From assembly GCF_964340395.1 (NCBI RefSeq), contig NC_135550.1:26567176-26627175 (forward strand): 60,000 nt of DNA, in the 5' to 3' direction. Every line of letters starts with the position of its first letter. Within the stretch, counting starts at the first letter, position 1. Origin of the DNA: Glandiceps talaboti. Its lineage: Eukaryota; Hemichordata; Enteropneusta; Spengelidae. The notes beneath the pieces were generated by a model that saw only the letters and a program-made list of their open reading frames with translations, did no database searches and was not told the DNA's origin. The position numbers and the translations under genes are program-made. Shown piece by piece: positions 10,419 to 20,882 of the stretch.

Positions 10419-13400
10419 GTATGGATATACATATGTGATATACAGAATTTTGTAAATGTGTATCAACATATCTGTTATCACTATGGTGGCTTTCACAATC
10501 ATCCTTCATAATTCTATTTTCATCTAGACCCAATTATCTCCCAACTTGGCCCATCTATGCCATAATGTACACTATGTCCTGAACAAATCTTACAACAAAT
10601 TTAACCAAAACCATCCTGAACTTGTTCTGTGTGTCTCTTTGACAATCACTGTCCTACATCAATGTATAAACTCTCTCTTTCATAGGCAGATTCTGAAATC
10701 AAAATGTAGGAAGTCCTGTCTGTAAACTGACTTGACATTCACCTTACTCTCTCCACTAGGTACATCTTGGTTGTTTACTTCCAGCAGTTCTTTCAACTCA
10801 TTGTTTGATACATGTTTGTAGAGCTGATCACGTATACCCCATAGAAACTGACTCTGTGCCTGAAATGAAAAATAACAAATGTGCACTGATCCAATAGAAA
10901 CTGACTTTAAGCCTGGTGAACATGACACATGCCATCATTTTTTCTGACAATCATATGGTTCTATGCAAACCAGATTGAAAGTAACAGTACAAAGAAAAAG
11001 AACAATACAAAAATATTAAGGCCAGCAGATTCTCTTCCACTTTAATAGGGAACTTGCAAACCCGCCATGTTGAATATTGCATCATGGGAAATGTGATAAT
11101 CAATACTAATCAAATAGTATTGTAAACAATAATGTTACATTGTTTTTAACCACAAATGATCAATTCATAGTTGCCCTGACCATTGTGGGAGGTTTATTTT
11201 ATCGGTAGCTCCTGATTTGGTATTATGATAACCATAGATAATCCCATAGTCCTTTGTGTCTGAGCATGCTCAGTCTGGATTGCAAGTTCCCTATTGTGCA
11301 GAACATTGAGTATGTGTATCATCATTTGTATACTGTGTATGCCATGTTACCTTTGGGTTTATAGTACTATACAGTCCCCCTATCACATAGGGAGATAGTC
11401 AGTGAGATACGATGTATTATGCTATTATCAGTAGTCTTGCTGCTAGATCCTTATGCTATTCTGTTTACTTTAACAGTGACTAAAGGTTGCAAAGTGCTAG
11501 AATTGTTGAGGATGACAGCCTAGGTTATGTGGACAGAGGTACTACATTGACCTTTCAACTTTACTAAGCAACTTTCTGATGTGAAGATCCAAGTATTACT
11601 ACGAGACTACATATCAGCTACCACTTCCATATTATATCAGCTAACCATCATCAGAAAGCTTTTTATCAGCTAACCACCAAAGCTGGTGATGGCTAAACGA
11701 CAGAACATATCTACTTGTATCAGGACTGTGGTATAGCAAGAACCATAACTAAAGACATAGATTACACCTTAATTCTTATAGTAAGGTTTCCCCTGGTCTA
11801 GTACAGAGATGCAACTTCTATTACAGATTTCTTTTTTCAAAAACCAAAATCATGATAAATTTACCATGACAATACTGAATTTTGAAATTTCAACGTGTGT
11901 ACCTACTCTAGGGCAACTCAGCAGACTAAGACCTCATCAACACAACAAAGTTTGTTTTTTTAATGTACACTGTAACCTTACCTTCAATGCAGCCTCCTCT
12001 TTAGTTTCTTGCTTAGTTTTTGGTTTCTTGGCCTCTGTAGCTTCAGTGGCACTAGCAGTTTTACGTTTACTGTAGGTATAAAAATAACAAACAATGCATG
12101 TATATGATTTTGGTATATGCTCACTACACTGCACTGTTTTGCTTTAAACCAGCAAGGTGACCTTCAATACCTTCAACCATATGTAAATCAAGATCAGTTC
12201 TCTACCTGTTACCATGGCAACAAAGGGTAAATGATGTGAGTGTCTAGCTAGTTGTAGAAATGTGAAGTAATATGAACAAAGAGTTATCCTGGCAGCAAAA
12301 AATTGACCCCAAGTTCAGGATTCAAGAATGAAGTTGATGTAATCTTAAACTAAATCAATTCAACTACCTATCTGTGCCTATGCTTACTGCACAAAACTTA
12401 ACAAGTTCCTTAGGGAGATGGTTTCCATTTAATAAACCAAAACAAATGATAAACTAGTTTAACAGCAATTGAAAATAGAGGAACCAATTGTGTATCAATC
12501 CAGATTTCCTTGTAGGGACAGGACAACTTTGTAAATGTCCTTATCTCTAAATATAAACACTGATGTACTGATTTGAATTATCACTAAACCAGTTCATTAT
12601 TGATGTTTCAGTCATTACAAAATGATAGTCAATGATGAATAATATGCCCACTGACATACTATGTACAGCTGATTACATACATACCCTAATATGCCCATTG
12701 ACATACTACAGCTGATTACATACATACCCTAATATGCCCATTGACATACTACAGCTGATTACATACATACCCTAATATGCCCATTGACATACTACAGCTG
12801 ATTACATACATACCCTAATATGCCCATTGACATACTACAGCTGATTACATACATACCCTAATATGCCCATTGACATACTACAGCTGATTACATACATACC
12901 CTAATATGCCCATTGACATACTACAGCTGATTACATACATACCCTAATATGCCCATTGACATACTATGCACAGCTGATTACATACATACCCTAATATGCC
13001 CATTCACATACTACAGCTGATTACATACATATTGACCCTAATATGCCCATTGACATACTACAGCTGATTACATACATACCCTAATATGCCCATTGACATG
13101 CTACAGCTGATTACATACATACCCTAATATACAGCTGATTAAAATACATACCCTCCACTCTCTTTGTTACTCTTCAACTTTTTCTTAAGAATCTTCTGAT
13201 CTTCAGCAGACAAGGACTCAAATCCTTGAATGTCTGTAGGAGATTCATCACCTGTCCAGCCTAACTCTTCCAAGTTTTCACAAAAGCAGTCAAAGTGGTG
13301 CCATTTTTCAACTGGTAGTGTCATTCCTCTCTGCTTCTCCAAAACAATCCTGGCAAGGCGAAGTGTGTCCTACAACACAAGGTTACAATGATACAATCAA

Positions 13401-15856
13401 ATATAAGTATATGGGAATATAGGATATGATCCAATAAGGTGAAGAGTTACCAGTTAAAAGCTACACAATTCTTATCATTATTCTTATATTGTATTCAATG
13501 TATATCAATGATCGCATCAGTGGTCGAATAGAAAAATTACAATTTTCCTAAATTCTGATATTAAAAGTCCACCATTTTGTGAAATTTATTATTCAATGTA
13601 ATGTACATACCTTCTGTATTTTTTCATCACACCCTCTGCAGGTGCTTCTATTGGACTTTGCATATCCACATGAAAAGTCCTCTAGCTTAAAAGTCTCCTC
13701 TTTTTTCTTTTTGCCAGTTGCTCCCCCACTCCCTCCATCATCTCCACCACCAGCTATCTTGTCTTTAATCTTCTGTTGGTCATCCCATCTTAGAGCCTCA
13801 AGGCCACCTGCCAGATTGTACAGTTCATATGTTTACATGGACAGTTACATGTAAATCTTCTCCCTGCACACATTGAATGCAAATGACTATCAATTTTCTA
13901 GTTATATGTTTCATGTCTTGGATTTTGAGACTTACCAATTTCTCCATGGGAGGTTACTTTGTTCCTCTTCCAAAAACAGCTGTAATGATACCAATGTGGA
14001 ATCTTTCCATCAAAAACTGGTGACTGTAACATACAGAGAAATGGCAAATTACCTTTCAATGAATAAAGTGAACACTGGATCACAAGAAATCAACCCTCTT
14101 GGCTTGGATCTACAGACTTACAATCCCAGTTCAAGAAAGCAAGAAAACCTTAGTTTTACCAAAGGTCTTGGAAGCAAGTCAACGCCAGCTGTCTATGCTT
14201 TTAGTTTTACCAGGGAAATATATACTTGTCTAATTCTAAAGGGGAGGGATAAATTTGAGAATGTACACAATGTCATTTGCTTTGGCAACATTTCATCTCA
14301 CTCACAATGATCCCCCCCCCCCCCCCCCCCCCGAAACTATACAAGCTCAGTTCCAAACCACCAGCCCCCTTCCAATTGAGACTGGACAAGCCAAGCTTCC
14401 AACCACTGACACCCTCTCCCTCCAATGGAAACTACAAAAGATAACTTCCAAACCACAGTGGAAAATGTGTACGCATGTGCACCAGTGCAAATAATCTCTG
14501 GTACATAGATGTAATACCGGTAATGTATATAACAGTGCCAGCCAAGACTGCATTTTACAGTGCCAGCCATGACTATTTTACAGTGCCAGCCATGACTGCA
14601 TTTTACACTGTGAAACCCATGACTGCATTTTACACTGTGAAACCCATGACTTAGACCAGAGAGAGACTAGTCATTGGCTTTCAAATCTAGCTTTATTTTA
14701 AACACATATTTCGCTTATTGAGTCACATAAATCAAGTTACCAAGAGTGCATGCCAGTAATAATCTATCACACCTCTTTGACAAGTGCTTGTAATTAGCTA
14801 CTTCATTCACACAATTATTCATGTTTATGTTTACTTTGGAACTCCACTTCCAGTCTGAATGTAAGTCACTGTGGACACTATAGTGTCATCAGTTCAGATT
14901 AACACTCCCATTCAATGAACTACATAGTTAAATACAACCAAAGGCTAACTCACAGAAAGTTGCACTAAAAATTGGATTATCCTCATCATTGAAAAAGACC
15001 ACCATATTCAAAAGCTAATAACTAGTCTCTAGTTTACCCATAACTGCATGTGATAGTCTAATTCAAACTTTGGCAATGGTCTTGATGTAGTCCTGCTTAC
15101 AAACAGTGTGATTTCATTTCGACATCATCCCTAAACAGGGAGGAAGATTGTGAGAATCGAGTACCAACTTACTCCATGTGCAAACAGGACTACTCGGTAA
15201 CCTTGATGCTATCCACACAGAAAACCATTGCAAGTGATATTGATAACTGAGTAATTATATATATAAACAAATATTACCATGGCAACAGTTAACATTCGTA
15301 TATACATGGGCAACAGAACATCAACCACGATCTGTTTGTGACAATTCTTCCACAACATTGCCCAATGCAATACGATCTAGTAAGGATCAGCTCTTTTATT
15401 ACATAATGCCCATGTTTGCTGAGTTCGCACATTTACTGACATGACAGACACTGTGAGTATGATGGTGCGTGCAGTGACTCATGCAATCCCCATATGTCTA
15501 TTTCAGTTTGGCAAGGAGTGCATTCGATGCTGATTATGCAAATATCTTTTAAGATGTTCAGCACCACATGTTCTGGTAGCTAGCAGCTAACTAAATGTAA
15601 GACATTTAAAGGTCACGTCACATCGCCCTCGTGTAACGTTCCCATTATGGAGGTATAAGGCGCTCCTTCCTCCATGATCACATGACTGTACCACTTCAAA
15701 ACATATGCAAGTATCGTAAACTCTAAAACGAACCTGAACCATCTTGGCCAGTCGTAGGCTTTCTTTGTTGATAGCATTTCGACAAAGTTTGCATGATGCC
15801 CGACTACTTTTGGCATACTCTGACTTGAAAGAATACTCGTGGTGATCGTCTGCCAT
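6457..15856 (-). CDS. PARP1: Poly(ADP-ribose) polymerase 1, N-terminal 12 exons (3' part not in view)
   Basis: Nuclear enzyme that binds DNA breaks and builds poly(ADP-ribose) from NAD+. Coding exons on the minus strand: 15734-15856, 13936-14023, 13611-13807, 13152-13369, 11982-12069, 10743-10859, 9818-10017, 9144-9227, 8513-8676, 7619-7764, 7055-7127, 6457-6534. All junctions are GT-AG and phases agree, giving 525 full codons. Zinc finger 1 ligands are C22, C25, H54, C57; zinc finger 2 ligands are C127, C130, H161, C164; the PADR1/zinc 3 ligands are C294, C297, C310, C320. The BRCT domain spans roughly residues 380-470, and WGR starts with KGGAAVDPDSG in the last exon. Spacing matches human PARP1 almost residue for residue. 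Remaining WGR, helical and ART domains should follow, but no exons were found. Introns after exons 4 and 10 carry splice-donor minisatellites. Confidence 0.95.
7055..7127 (-). CDS. PARP1: PARP1 coding exon 11
   Basis: Encodes VGETVVDAPRKSGVSAREG, which aligns with the human VEVVAPRGKSGAALSKKS linker between BRCT and WGR. The acceptor is TTCCAG and the donor GAAG|GTAATA. Confidence 0.85.
7184..7660 (-). repeat. Minisatellite copied from a PARP1 exon-10/intron boundary
   Basis: About ten imperfect units of roughly 40-54 bp follow the exon 10 donor in the intron. The + strand core is CCCATGATGCAATGCTGTGG followed by GTGGTTATCATACTTACATC. On the minus strand each unit reads HSIASW..GD and then the donor GTAAGTATG. 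Several copies keep GTAAG (near 7255, 7310, 7488 and at 7614-7618), while others have decayed, for example to GCAAG. The unit next to the array is the true coding end of exon 10. Confidence 0.9.
7619..7764 (-). CDS. PARP1: PARP1 coding exon 10 (BRCT end)
   Basis: Encodes EEVDKMSKKITEAKKADVHI and VSEDFLENV, then HSIATWGGD, which corresponds to human HILSPWGAE. The donor GAT|GTAAGT is strong and in phase 0 with the next exon. The last ~40 bases of exon plus this donor form the founder-like unit of the 7184-7660 minisatellite, so other donors of the array could in principle be used. Confidence 0.9.
8513..8676 (-). CDS. PARP1: PARP1 coding exon 9 (BRCT start)
   Basis: Encodes a Ser-rich stretch, then KPLHNCKIILVGNLSQSNKD and VKALGGEV. 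These match the first strand and helix of the PARP1 BRCT domain, which serves automodification and protein contacts. The donor is CAAG|GTAGGA. Confidence 0.93.
9144..9227 (-). CDS. PARP1: PARP1 coding exon 8
   Basis: Short linker exon encoding MKFKFKPFNKGVRLFEDKPE, between the zinc 3 region and the BRCT domain. The acceptor is ATGTAG and the donor AG|GTATGT. Both phases fit the neighbouring exons. Confidence 0.88.
9818..10017 (-). CDS. PARP1: PARP1 coding exon 7
   Basis: Encodes LLDRVADAMAFGALQPCPEC followed by KYNCTGNITSWTKC, which carries the four zinc 3 ligands C294, C297, C310 and C320. The acceptor is CTATAG and the donor ACTT|GTAAG. Confidence 0.95.
10334..10418. repeat. (TGAT)n/(TGAC)n microsatellite
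   Basis: Tetranucleotide repeat ATTG interrupted by a block of ACTG. It lies in the PARP1 intron between exons 6 and 7. The Ser-Ile-Asn-Gln open frames across it are artefacts of the repeat. Confidence 0.95.
10743..10859 (-). CDS. PARP1: PARP1 coding exon 6
   Basis: Encodes FLWGIRDQLYKHVSNNELKE and VPSGESK, the helical start of the PADR1/zinc 3 region. The donor is taken as AAG|GTGAAT because this joins in phase to LLDRVAD in the next exon, matching human GESAILDRVAD. An upstream GTAAGG three bases away would break the frame. Confidence 0.92.
11044..11295. mobile_element. MITE-like element with perfect 16-bp TIRs
   Basis: AATAGGGAACTTGCAA at 11044-11059 is exactly inverted at 11280-11295. 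The 252-bp interior has no coding capacity. A diverged copy lies in opposite orientation at about 50500-50830; both share GATAATCCCA.AGTCCTTTG and GAGCATGCTC. No clear target duplication was seen. It lies in the PARP1 intron between exons 5 and 6. Confidence 0.75.
11982..12069 (-). CDS. PARP1: PARP1 coding exon 5
   Basis: Encodes a Lys/Thr/Ala-rich segment (KRKTASATEATEAKKPKTK) that matches the position of the PARP1 nuclear localisation region. The acceptor is CTACAG and the donor AAG|GTAAGG. The exon length restores phase 0. Confidence 0.9.
12651..13138. repeat. 43-bp minisatellite abutting the PARP1 exon 4 donor
   Basis: About eleven near-identical units of 43 bp: ATGCCCATTGACATACTACA then GCTGATTACATACATACCCT and AAT. 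The last partial unit, CAGCTGATTAAAATACATAC, runs straight into the exon 4 splice donor. On the minus strand every unit therefore repeats the donor context GGGTATGTAT. Two units have small insertions (TG at about 12967, ATTG at about 13030). Low divergence suggests recent expansion. Confidence 0.95.
13152..13369 (-). CDS. PARP1: PARP1 coding exon 4
   Basis: Encodes the rest of zinc finger 2 (KWHHFDCF, with H161 and C164) and the following segment GFESLSAEDQKILKKKL, which aligns with human GFSLLATEDKEALKKQL. The donor GAGG|GTATGT lies at the edge of the 12651-13138 minisatellite, which repeats this donor motif. Confidence 0.93.
13611..13807 (-). CDS. PARP1: PARP1 coding exon 3
   Basis: Encodes the end of zinc finger 1 (LRWDDQQK), a Gly/Lys-rich linker and the start of zinc finger 2 (GYAKSNRSTCRGC). 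The acceptor is TGGCAG and the donor AAG|GTATGT. It ends in phase 0. Confidence 0.95.
13936..14023 (-). CDS. PARP1: PARP1 coding exon 2
   Basis: Encodes SPVFDGKIPHWYHYSCFWK, which supplies H54 and C57 of zinc finger 1. The acceptor is TTACAG and the donor is ATTG|GTAAG. It ends in phase 1. Confidence 0.95.
14312..14332 (+). repeat. Poly-C run, 21 bases
   Basis: C homopolymer in PARP1 intron 1, followed by degenerate AACTTCCAAACCAC-type repeats to about 14460. Confidence 0.9.
14530..14655. repeat. ~30-bp tandem repeat in PARP1 intron 1
   Basis: Four to five units alternate between ACAGTGCCAGCCATGACTGC and ACTGTGAAACCCATGACTGC, each followed by ATTTTAC. They lie in non-coding intron sequence. 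Confidence 0.8.
15734..15856 (-). CDS. PARP1: PARP1 coding exon 1
   Basis: Encodes residues 1-41, starting MADDHHEYSFKSEYAKS. It contains the first two zinc finger 1 ligands in CKLC and ends with MVQ at the same place as vertebrate PARP1. The donor reads CAG|GTTCGT, which is weak after the GT. The start Met is the only one near the conserved EYAKS motif. Confidence 0.95.
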
Positions 15857-16482
15857 GACTGAGAGAATGGGTTGTTCGTCACTTACTCAGATATTCAAAG
15901 GGAATCCCGCCAGCAAGTTCAGACTTGTACACTGCACACGACACGAAATTTGGACACAACCATTTGACAGACAGGTACATGTGTACGTGAGTTGTTTTGT
16001 ACACGTGTGTTGCTACATTTGGGCTATGCCATGCCCTCGGTGTCCACATTAACTTTACATGTTGTCACGTTTTCGATTTATTTATAAAAGACGCATGTGG
16101 TGGCGCTGTCTCTCTCCCGATATATGAAGGGAAGTGTATATCGTGTTGTAGGGCAGGCATAATTATAATAGTTCAACTCGGCAGCTCGTACGATTGATAC
16201 CTCATACTAGTATTATTACAAAAGAAAATGTACCCTACATTTTCATGAAAATGGTACAATATATATCTAGGTACTTAGTTTATAAATAATACTTATGAAA
16301 ATATGCGCTTCAAGGACTCAGACACGTCTTCGTCCGTTCATGGGCATCCACTGCTCACTCCAGAGCTAAGCTTATAATTAATCAATGACTTCAACAAATT
16401 TCCAAGTGTCTTCACACTTGTTTTGATAACGATTGTAATAGTGGGCTGTTTATCATATAAAGAAGAAAATCTATTCAAGACT

Positions 16483-16806
16483 CCGGTGTGGGTGTCGGGG
16501 TGGTGGTAGTCTATCAGCTAGCCCTCGGATGTTCTTCCGATAAAATACGACACACAGCCGAACAACGCTATCGAAGATGGAACATTCGGGCAAGCCCTCA
16601 CATGCGAACTTCGCCCGAACGTCTAGCAGCAAGACTAGGGTGGTCCGGTGTGGGTGTCGGGGTGGTGGTAGTCTATCAGCTAGCCCTCGGATGTTCTTCC
16701 GATAAAATACGACACACAGCCGAACAACGCTATCGAAGATGGAACATTCGGGCAAGCCCTCACATGCGAACTTCGCCCGAACGTCTAGCAGCAAGACTAG
16801 GGTGGT
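16483..16806. repeat. Perfect 162-bp tandem duplication, GC-rich
   Basis: Two apparently identical copies, 16483-16644 and 16645-16806, each start with CCGGTGTGGGTGTCGGGG. They are much richer in GC than their surroundings. Because 162 is divisible by 3, both strands stay open across both copies (129 codons on +, 116 on -). Each copy has an inverted pair TTCGGGC/GCCCGAA. I do not recognise either translation; it may be part of a dispersed repeat. Confidence 0.9.
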
Positions 16807-18582
16807 GGTTGATTTTTCCATCGGGCAAACAAAAAGTGTTGTTTTTTACTCTTATAGTCATTATTAGGCTATTTTGACCTCTTTGGACAATAAGTACAAG
16901 TTTAAAAGACAACCCCATCACGTATCAGAATGTACTCTGTACACTGACAGGGTTGAAACGTATTTTAAACAGATAAATAGCATCATTATAATCATTATAG
17001 TAAAAGTCAGTACATCTGATTGTTGTTGTGTCATTGTAGGGTGAGAGTTTGGGAATTTCTTAATGCTAAGAATCTTTTAGGGTAATTTGTAGACATCCGA
17101 TCTGGTACATCTGATTGTTTGGTCATATATCTGGGGATGATGGGATCCTGTGTGTATTCCTATATAAAATCTGGATTTTTTTGTCTCTATCAACTTAATT
17201 AAAAGCAATTATTAGGTTATAGCCTTGTAGGTAATAATGCCATAGCTTCGGAAAGCTAAGTTTTAACACGTTGACTATTTCACAATCGATGCTTCATTTC
17301 CAGATTTCAAGAACACAATTGAGAAACTTTATTTATCCTCAACAGCTACTTCTACAAGACAGGGTAATTTCTTGATCGCTTGTATACCACAATATCCCAT
17401 TCGACATGCAAAAATAGGTCTGTATAAAAATGTTTAATTTGAACGATATGTTGGTGCATTTGATGACCCATCTTCTTCTTTTTCGGCAATACATAACTGT
17501 ATATTTAAGTACAACTTACTTCTTCACTATCAGAGTTTGCTATTGGTAAGCTAAGTCTGTCATTACTGATTTTCTTTTTTATACAAACCATCATAGGATG
17601 TTATGGTGTCACAGATAATGTGTGGCAAGAGTTATTAATTCAAGCTACACTTAGTAAACATATAGGAGGACATCAAGTAGTCCTACAAATAACTTATGTA
17701 TGTCACACAAAAATGGCAGTGTCCGTAATATTGGTATAGTAGCATTACTATTACAGATACAGTAAGGTTGTATTTTGTATGTTAGAGATCTTAAGTTGCT
17801 CTTAAGCTTACCTATTATGCATAATAGAAACTGGAAACTGAAACTGGAAACTAATATGTGTTCCCTAGACTCGGGTGATTTGAAGTGTCGGTAACGTGTA
17901 GTGTTTGCAACACAAAGGACATAATGTGTTTATTATACTGAAAAGTATAATTATTTAGATTAACCTGTTTTATAAGCTCTGTCTATGAAGATTAACGTTA
18001 CAGAACTTTCAACTTTTGCTCCAAAGCGCAATATAAGTGAAACATTGATTGTGAAACGGCCGAGTACTTACCTTGCATGTACGTACAGTATACTGTAACT
18101 AGTATGGTAGGTAATACAGCATGTGTAGTTATGTTTCAACGTCACTCTAGGTGAAGTGATGCTTAAGAACGCATGTATTTAAGAACGGGGGACAAGAACA
18201 AATACCACAGTTCACCGTTGTAGAGATGAGTTGTTCTTACATCATGATCCAAAACACAATTATAAAAATTTCAAAACACGATGACCCCCCACCCCACCCG
18301 GGTTGTCAATCTCAAAAACAAGGCGACATCACCATCAATAACCCACCCATCCACCCCACCCCCACCCCGATCGAGGAAACTGCTCGGTCTCCTACGTACA
18401 CTCCGACAAACAGTCATTTGTGAGCTACTATTCTATTCAAGGATGGTCCGACAATACTGTAATGACACACTGCGAGGTGTCACATGCGACAAACTCTCTC
18501 TCATCTCAGGCATCTAGCCGCTTTCACCACATCAGATTTTAATCAGATTGATAAAGAACCAACAGGTCGCTGTCTTTCAACA

Positions 18583-18830
18583 CACGTGATTGTCAATTTA
18601 TGCCAGTGAAAGTATCAGTGTATTTCACTATCATATCGTTTAGAACACGTGACGGTCAATTTTATGCCAGTGAAAGTATCAGTGTATTTCACTCTCGTTT
18701 AGAACACGTGATGGTCAATTTCATGACAGTGAAAGTGTGGCAGTGTATTTCACTCTCGTTTAGAACACGTGACGGTCAATTTTATGACAGTGAAAGTGTT
18801 GCAGTATATTCGCATACTATCTGTATGTAC
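18583..18830. repeat. ~60-bp tandem array, four copies each with CACGTG
   Basis: Units read GAACACGTGACGGTCAATTT followed by ATGCCAGTGAAAGT and TGTATTTCACTCTCGTTTA. The CACGTG palindromes start at 18583, 18646, 18705 and 18766. CACGTG is the classic E-box bound by several bHLH factors; binding here is inference only. The open frame across it is repeat-derived. Confidence 0.85.
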
Positions 18831-19218
18831 GACATAGGCCTTCAGTGTGTACTCTTTTTTTCACATTATATAAATTTTGGATCATAGGCCTAAAGCTTTA
18901 TGTGTAAGACTTACACCCACGCATGACTGTGTGCCAAGTCCTTTATCTTTGATGTCTCTTTAGAAAAAGTGAAAGTCAACGCACACAGGTTGCTGGTATC
19001 TTTGCTGATAGCACAGACAAGTAAGATCTAATAGTAACAATTGCTTAGCTACACGTGCCTTATTCGAAAGTGATATTTCTGGGGTTTTTTTGTCTCTAGA
19101 TGAATATGCTCGGGTTGTATATTGTTTGAACACACGGCAGCCAGGCTTGGTGATTTTGTTTATAACAAAAAAGCACATCAACACAAACAAAACAAAACAA
19201 ACAAACAAACAAACAAAA

Positions 19219-19370
19219 CATACATACATACATACATACATACATACATACATACATACATACATACATACATACATACATACATACATACATACATACA
19301 TACATACATACATACATACATACATACATACATACATACATACATACATACATACATACATACATACATA
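19219..19370. repeat. (CATA)n microsatellite
   Basis: Pure tetranucleotide array of 152 bases, preceded by (ACAAA)n-like sequence. Its Met-Tyr-Val-Cys and Tyr-Ile-His-Thr frames are artefacts. Confidence 0.97.
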
Positions 19371-20039
19371 ACAGAGTTTGTCGATGTTTACTGAAATACC
19401 TTTTTTTCCATTCTATGTCCAAGTAGTGCGAATGGCAACTCCTATGCACCCCTACCGTATAGATGGTCACTCTGTCACATCATACCCTAGGGTTATTGTT
19501 GACGTCAATCACCAATCAAAGTTGCACTAGCTGCAGCTGAGACGTGTGATATGTGTGAAATTAAAAATCAAAGTGTTTTTTGTTGGGTTACCATATCCTT
19601 GCAGTTATCACGAAACGCGTGCACAATATAAGCAAGCTTGTCTTTTCCTTGTCTGTGGTTTGTTTTAAATTTACAGAGTATAAAACTTAGAAATGTCAAT
19701 GTAAATGTTGACGAAACAAGGGAGAAAAGGTGATGTTGAGATAAAAACACTAGTTGTCTGAGATATAAACAAATCCTAGTTTGTAGGGACTGTGCAATAT
19801 TCTTTTCAGCTTTTTATTTCAAGTCAACAGGCCTATTTTGTACATATGTGTCACGTTATAATCAATATTACGTTCATTTTAAACCTTAGAAACTTTTACA
19901 TGTTGTTAATTATTGCCCATTGGTAAATTTATCAACCGTGATTGGAAACAAAACATCTTTTAAAAAATATTTCATGGTCCTACAAATTAATTGTGACTGA
20001 AAACAAAGGACTGTAAGATATTGTTCATCCCTACCAGGC

Positions 20040-20140
20040 TTCTCAAATGTTGAGTGATTAGCTGTTAGCGTTGAACCGTAAGCACGTTGTATCTACAGAC
20101 TACTGGAAAATGTCCCCGTTCGAACCCTTTAATCTCTCAA
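20040..20140 (+). repeat. Possible tRNA-derived SINE remnant
   Basis: An A-box-like stretch (GTGATTAGCTGTTAGCG) is followed about 60 bp later by a B-box-like GTTCGAACCC. No tRNA cloverleaf could be folded by eye, so a functional tRNA is not claimed. It could also be chance. Confidence 0.3.
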
Positions 20141-20271
20141 AGCTGCACTAGCGGCAAATGGAACTTTTTTAAAAACATGTTTTGTTAGCACAATAATTTA
20201 CTTGTAATGTCGTACACCCTGAACAGGATAGCATCACCCGTTAAACATGTTTTTGTGGCTGCATACATGAT

Positions 20272-20310
20272 AAATCAAATCAAATCAAATCAAATCAAAT
20301 CAAATCAAAT
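20272..20310. repeat. (AAATC)n microsatellite
   Basis: About eight copies of the pentanucleotide CAAAT in a row. Confidence 0.95.
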
Positions 20311-20804
20311 TGATTTTTGGGTGCACCCCCTAAAAATCAGTGCCATCATGATTTCACACCTAGGTTATATCCTACTTAATGGATAATATCGGCCATTGAT
20401 TAACATGTACAATGTCTAATTATTGGTATTTTAACAATGTCGATGCATATTGTCACAGTGTTTGTTTGGTCGAAAAATTGCTGAAGAATTAAACTGGTCA
20501 CTACATCATCTACAGGTAATATTAACCGCTAATATATACATGATGTCTTTTTTTAAATAAGGAATTGACCAATGTTGTGTAATTAATTACCCATAAAAAA
20601 CTCGTCATCACATCTCAAAATCCTCATCGATTTTTCCTCACGTCACGTAAGTGCTTGCATAACATATTACGTACCAATGACAATACGCCTGGTTAGGGGA
20701 CGGTCACTTTTAATTGGGAGAAGTTGTTACATGTAGATACTTTGAAATTGATGACCAATAGTTAGCCAAAGTGAGTAAAGACCACATTTTCCAAAATGAC
20801 CCCA

Positions 20805-20813
20805 ATATATATA

Positions 20814-20881
<68 letters not shown>
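20805..20881. repeat. (AT)n/(TATATG)n microsatellite
   Basis: A short AT run followed by about ten copies of the hexamer TATATG. Confidence 0.95.

Positions 20882-20882
<1 letters not shown>

Noticed and set aside
10181-10533. Ser-Ile-Asn-Gln rich frames
   Set aside because: They arise from the (TGAT)n/(TGAC)n microsatellite in a PARP1 intron.
18960-19470. Long frames rich in Met-Tyr-Val-Cys or Tyr-Ile-His-Thr
   Set aside because: They are translations of the (CATA)n microsatellite with no unique coding sequence.
20040-20140. A tRNA gene
   Set aside because: Only box-like segments are present; no acceptor stem or anticodon arm could be built. It is kept only as a possible SINE remnant.
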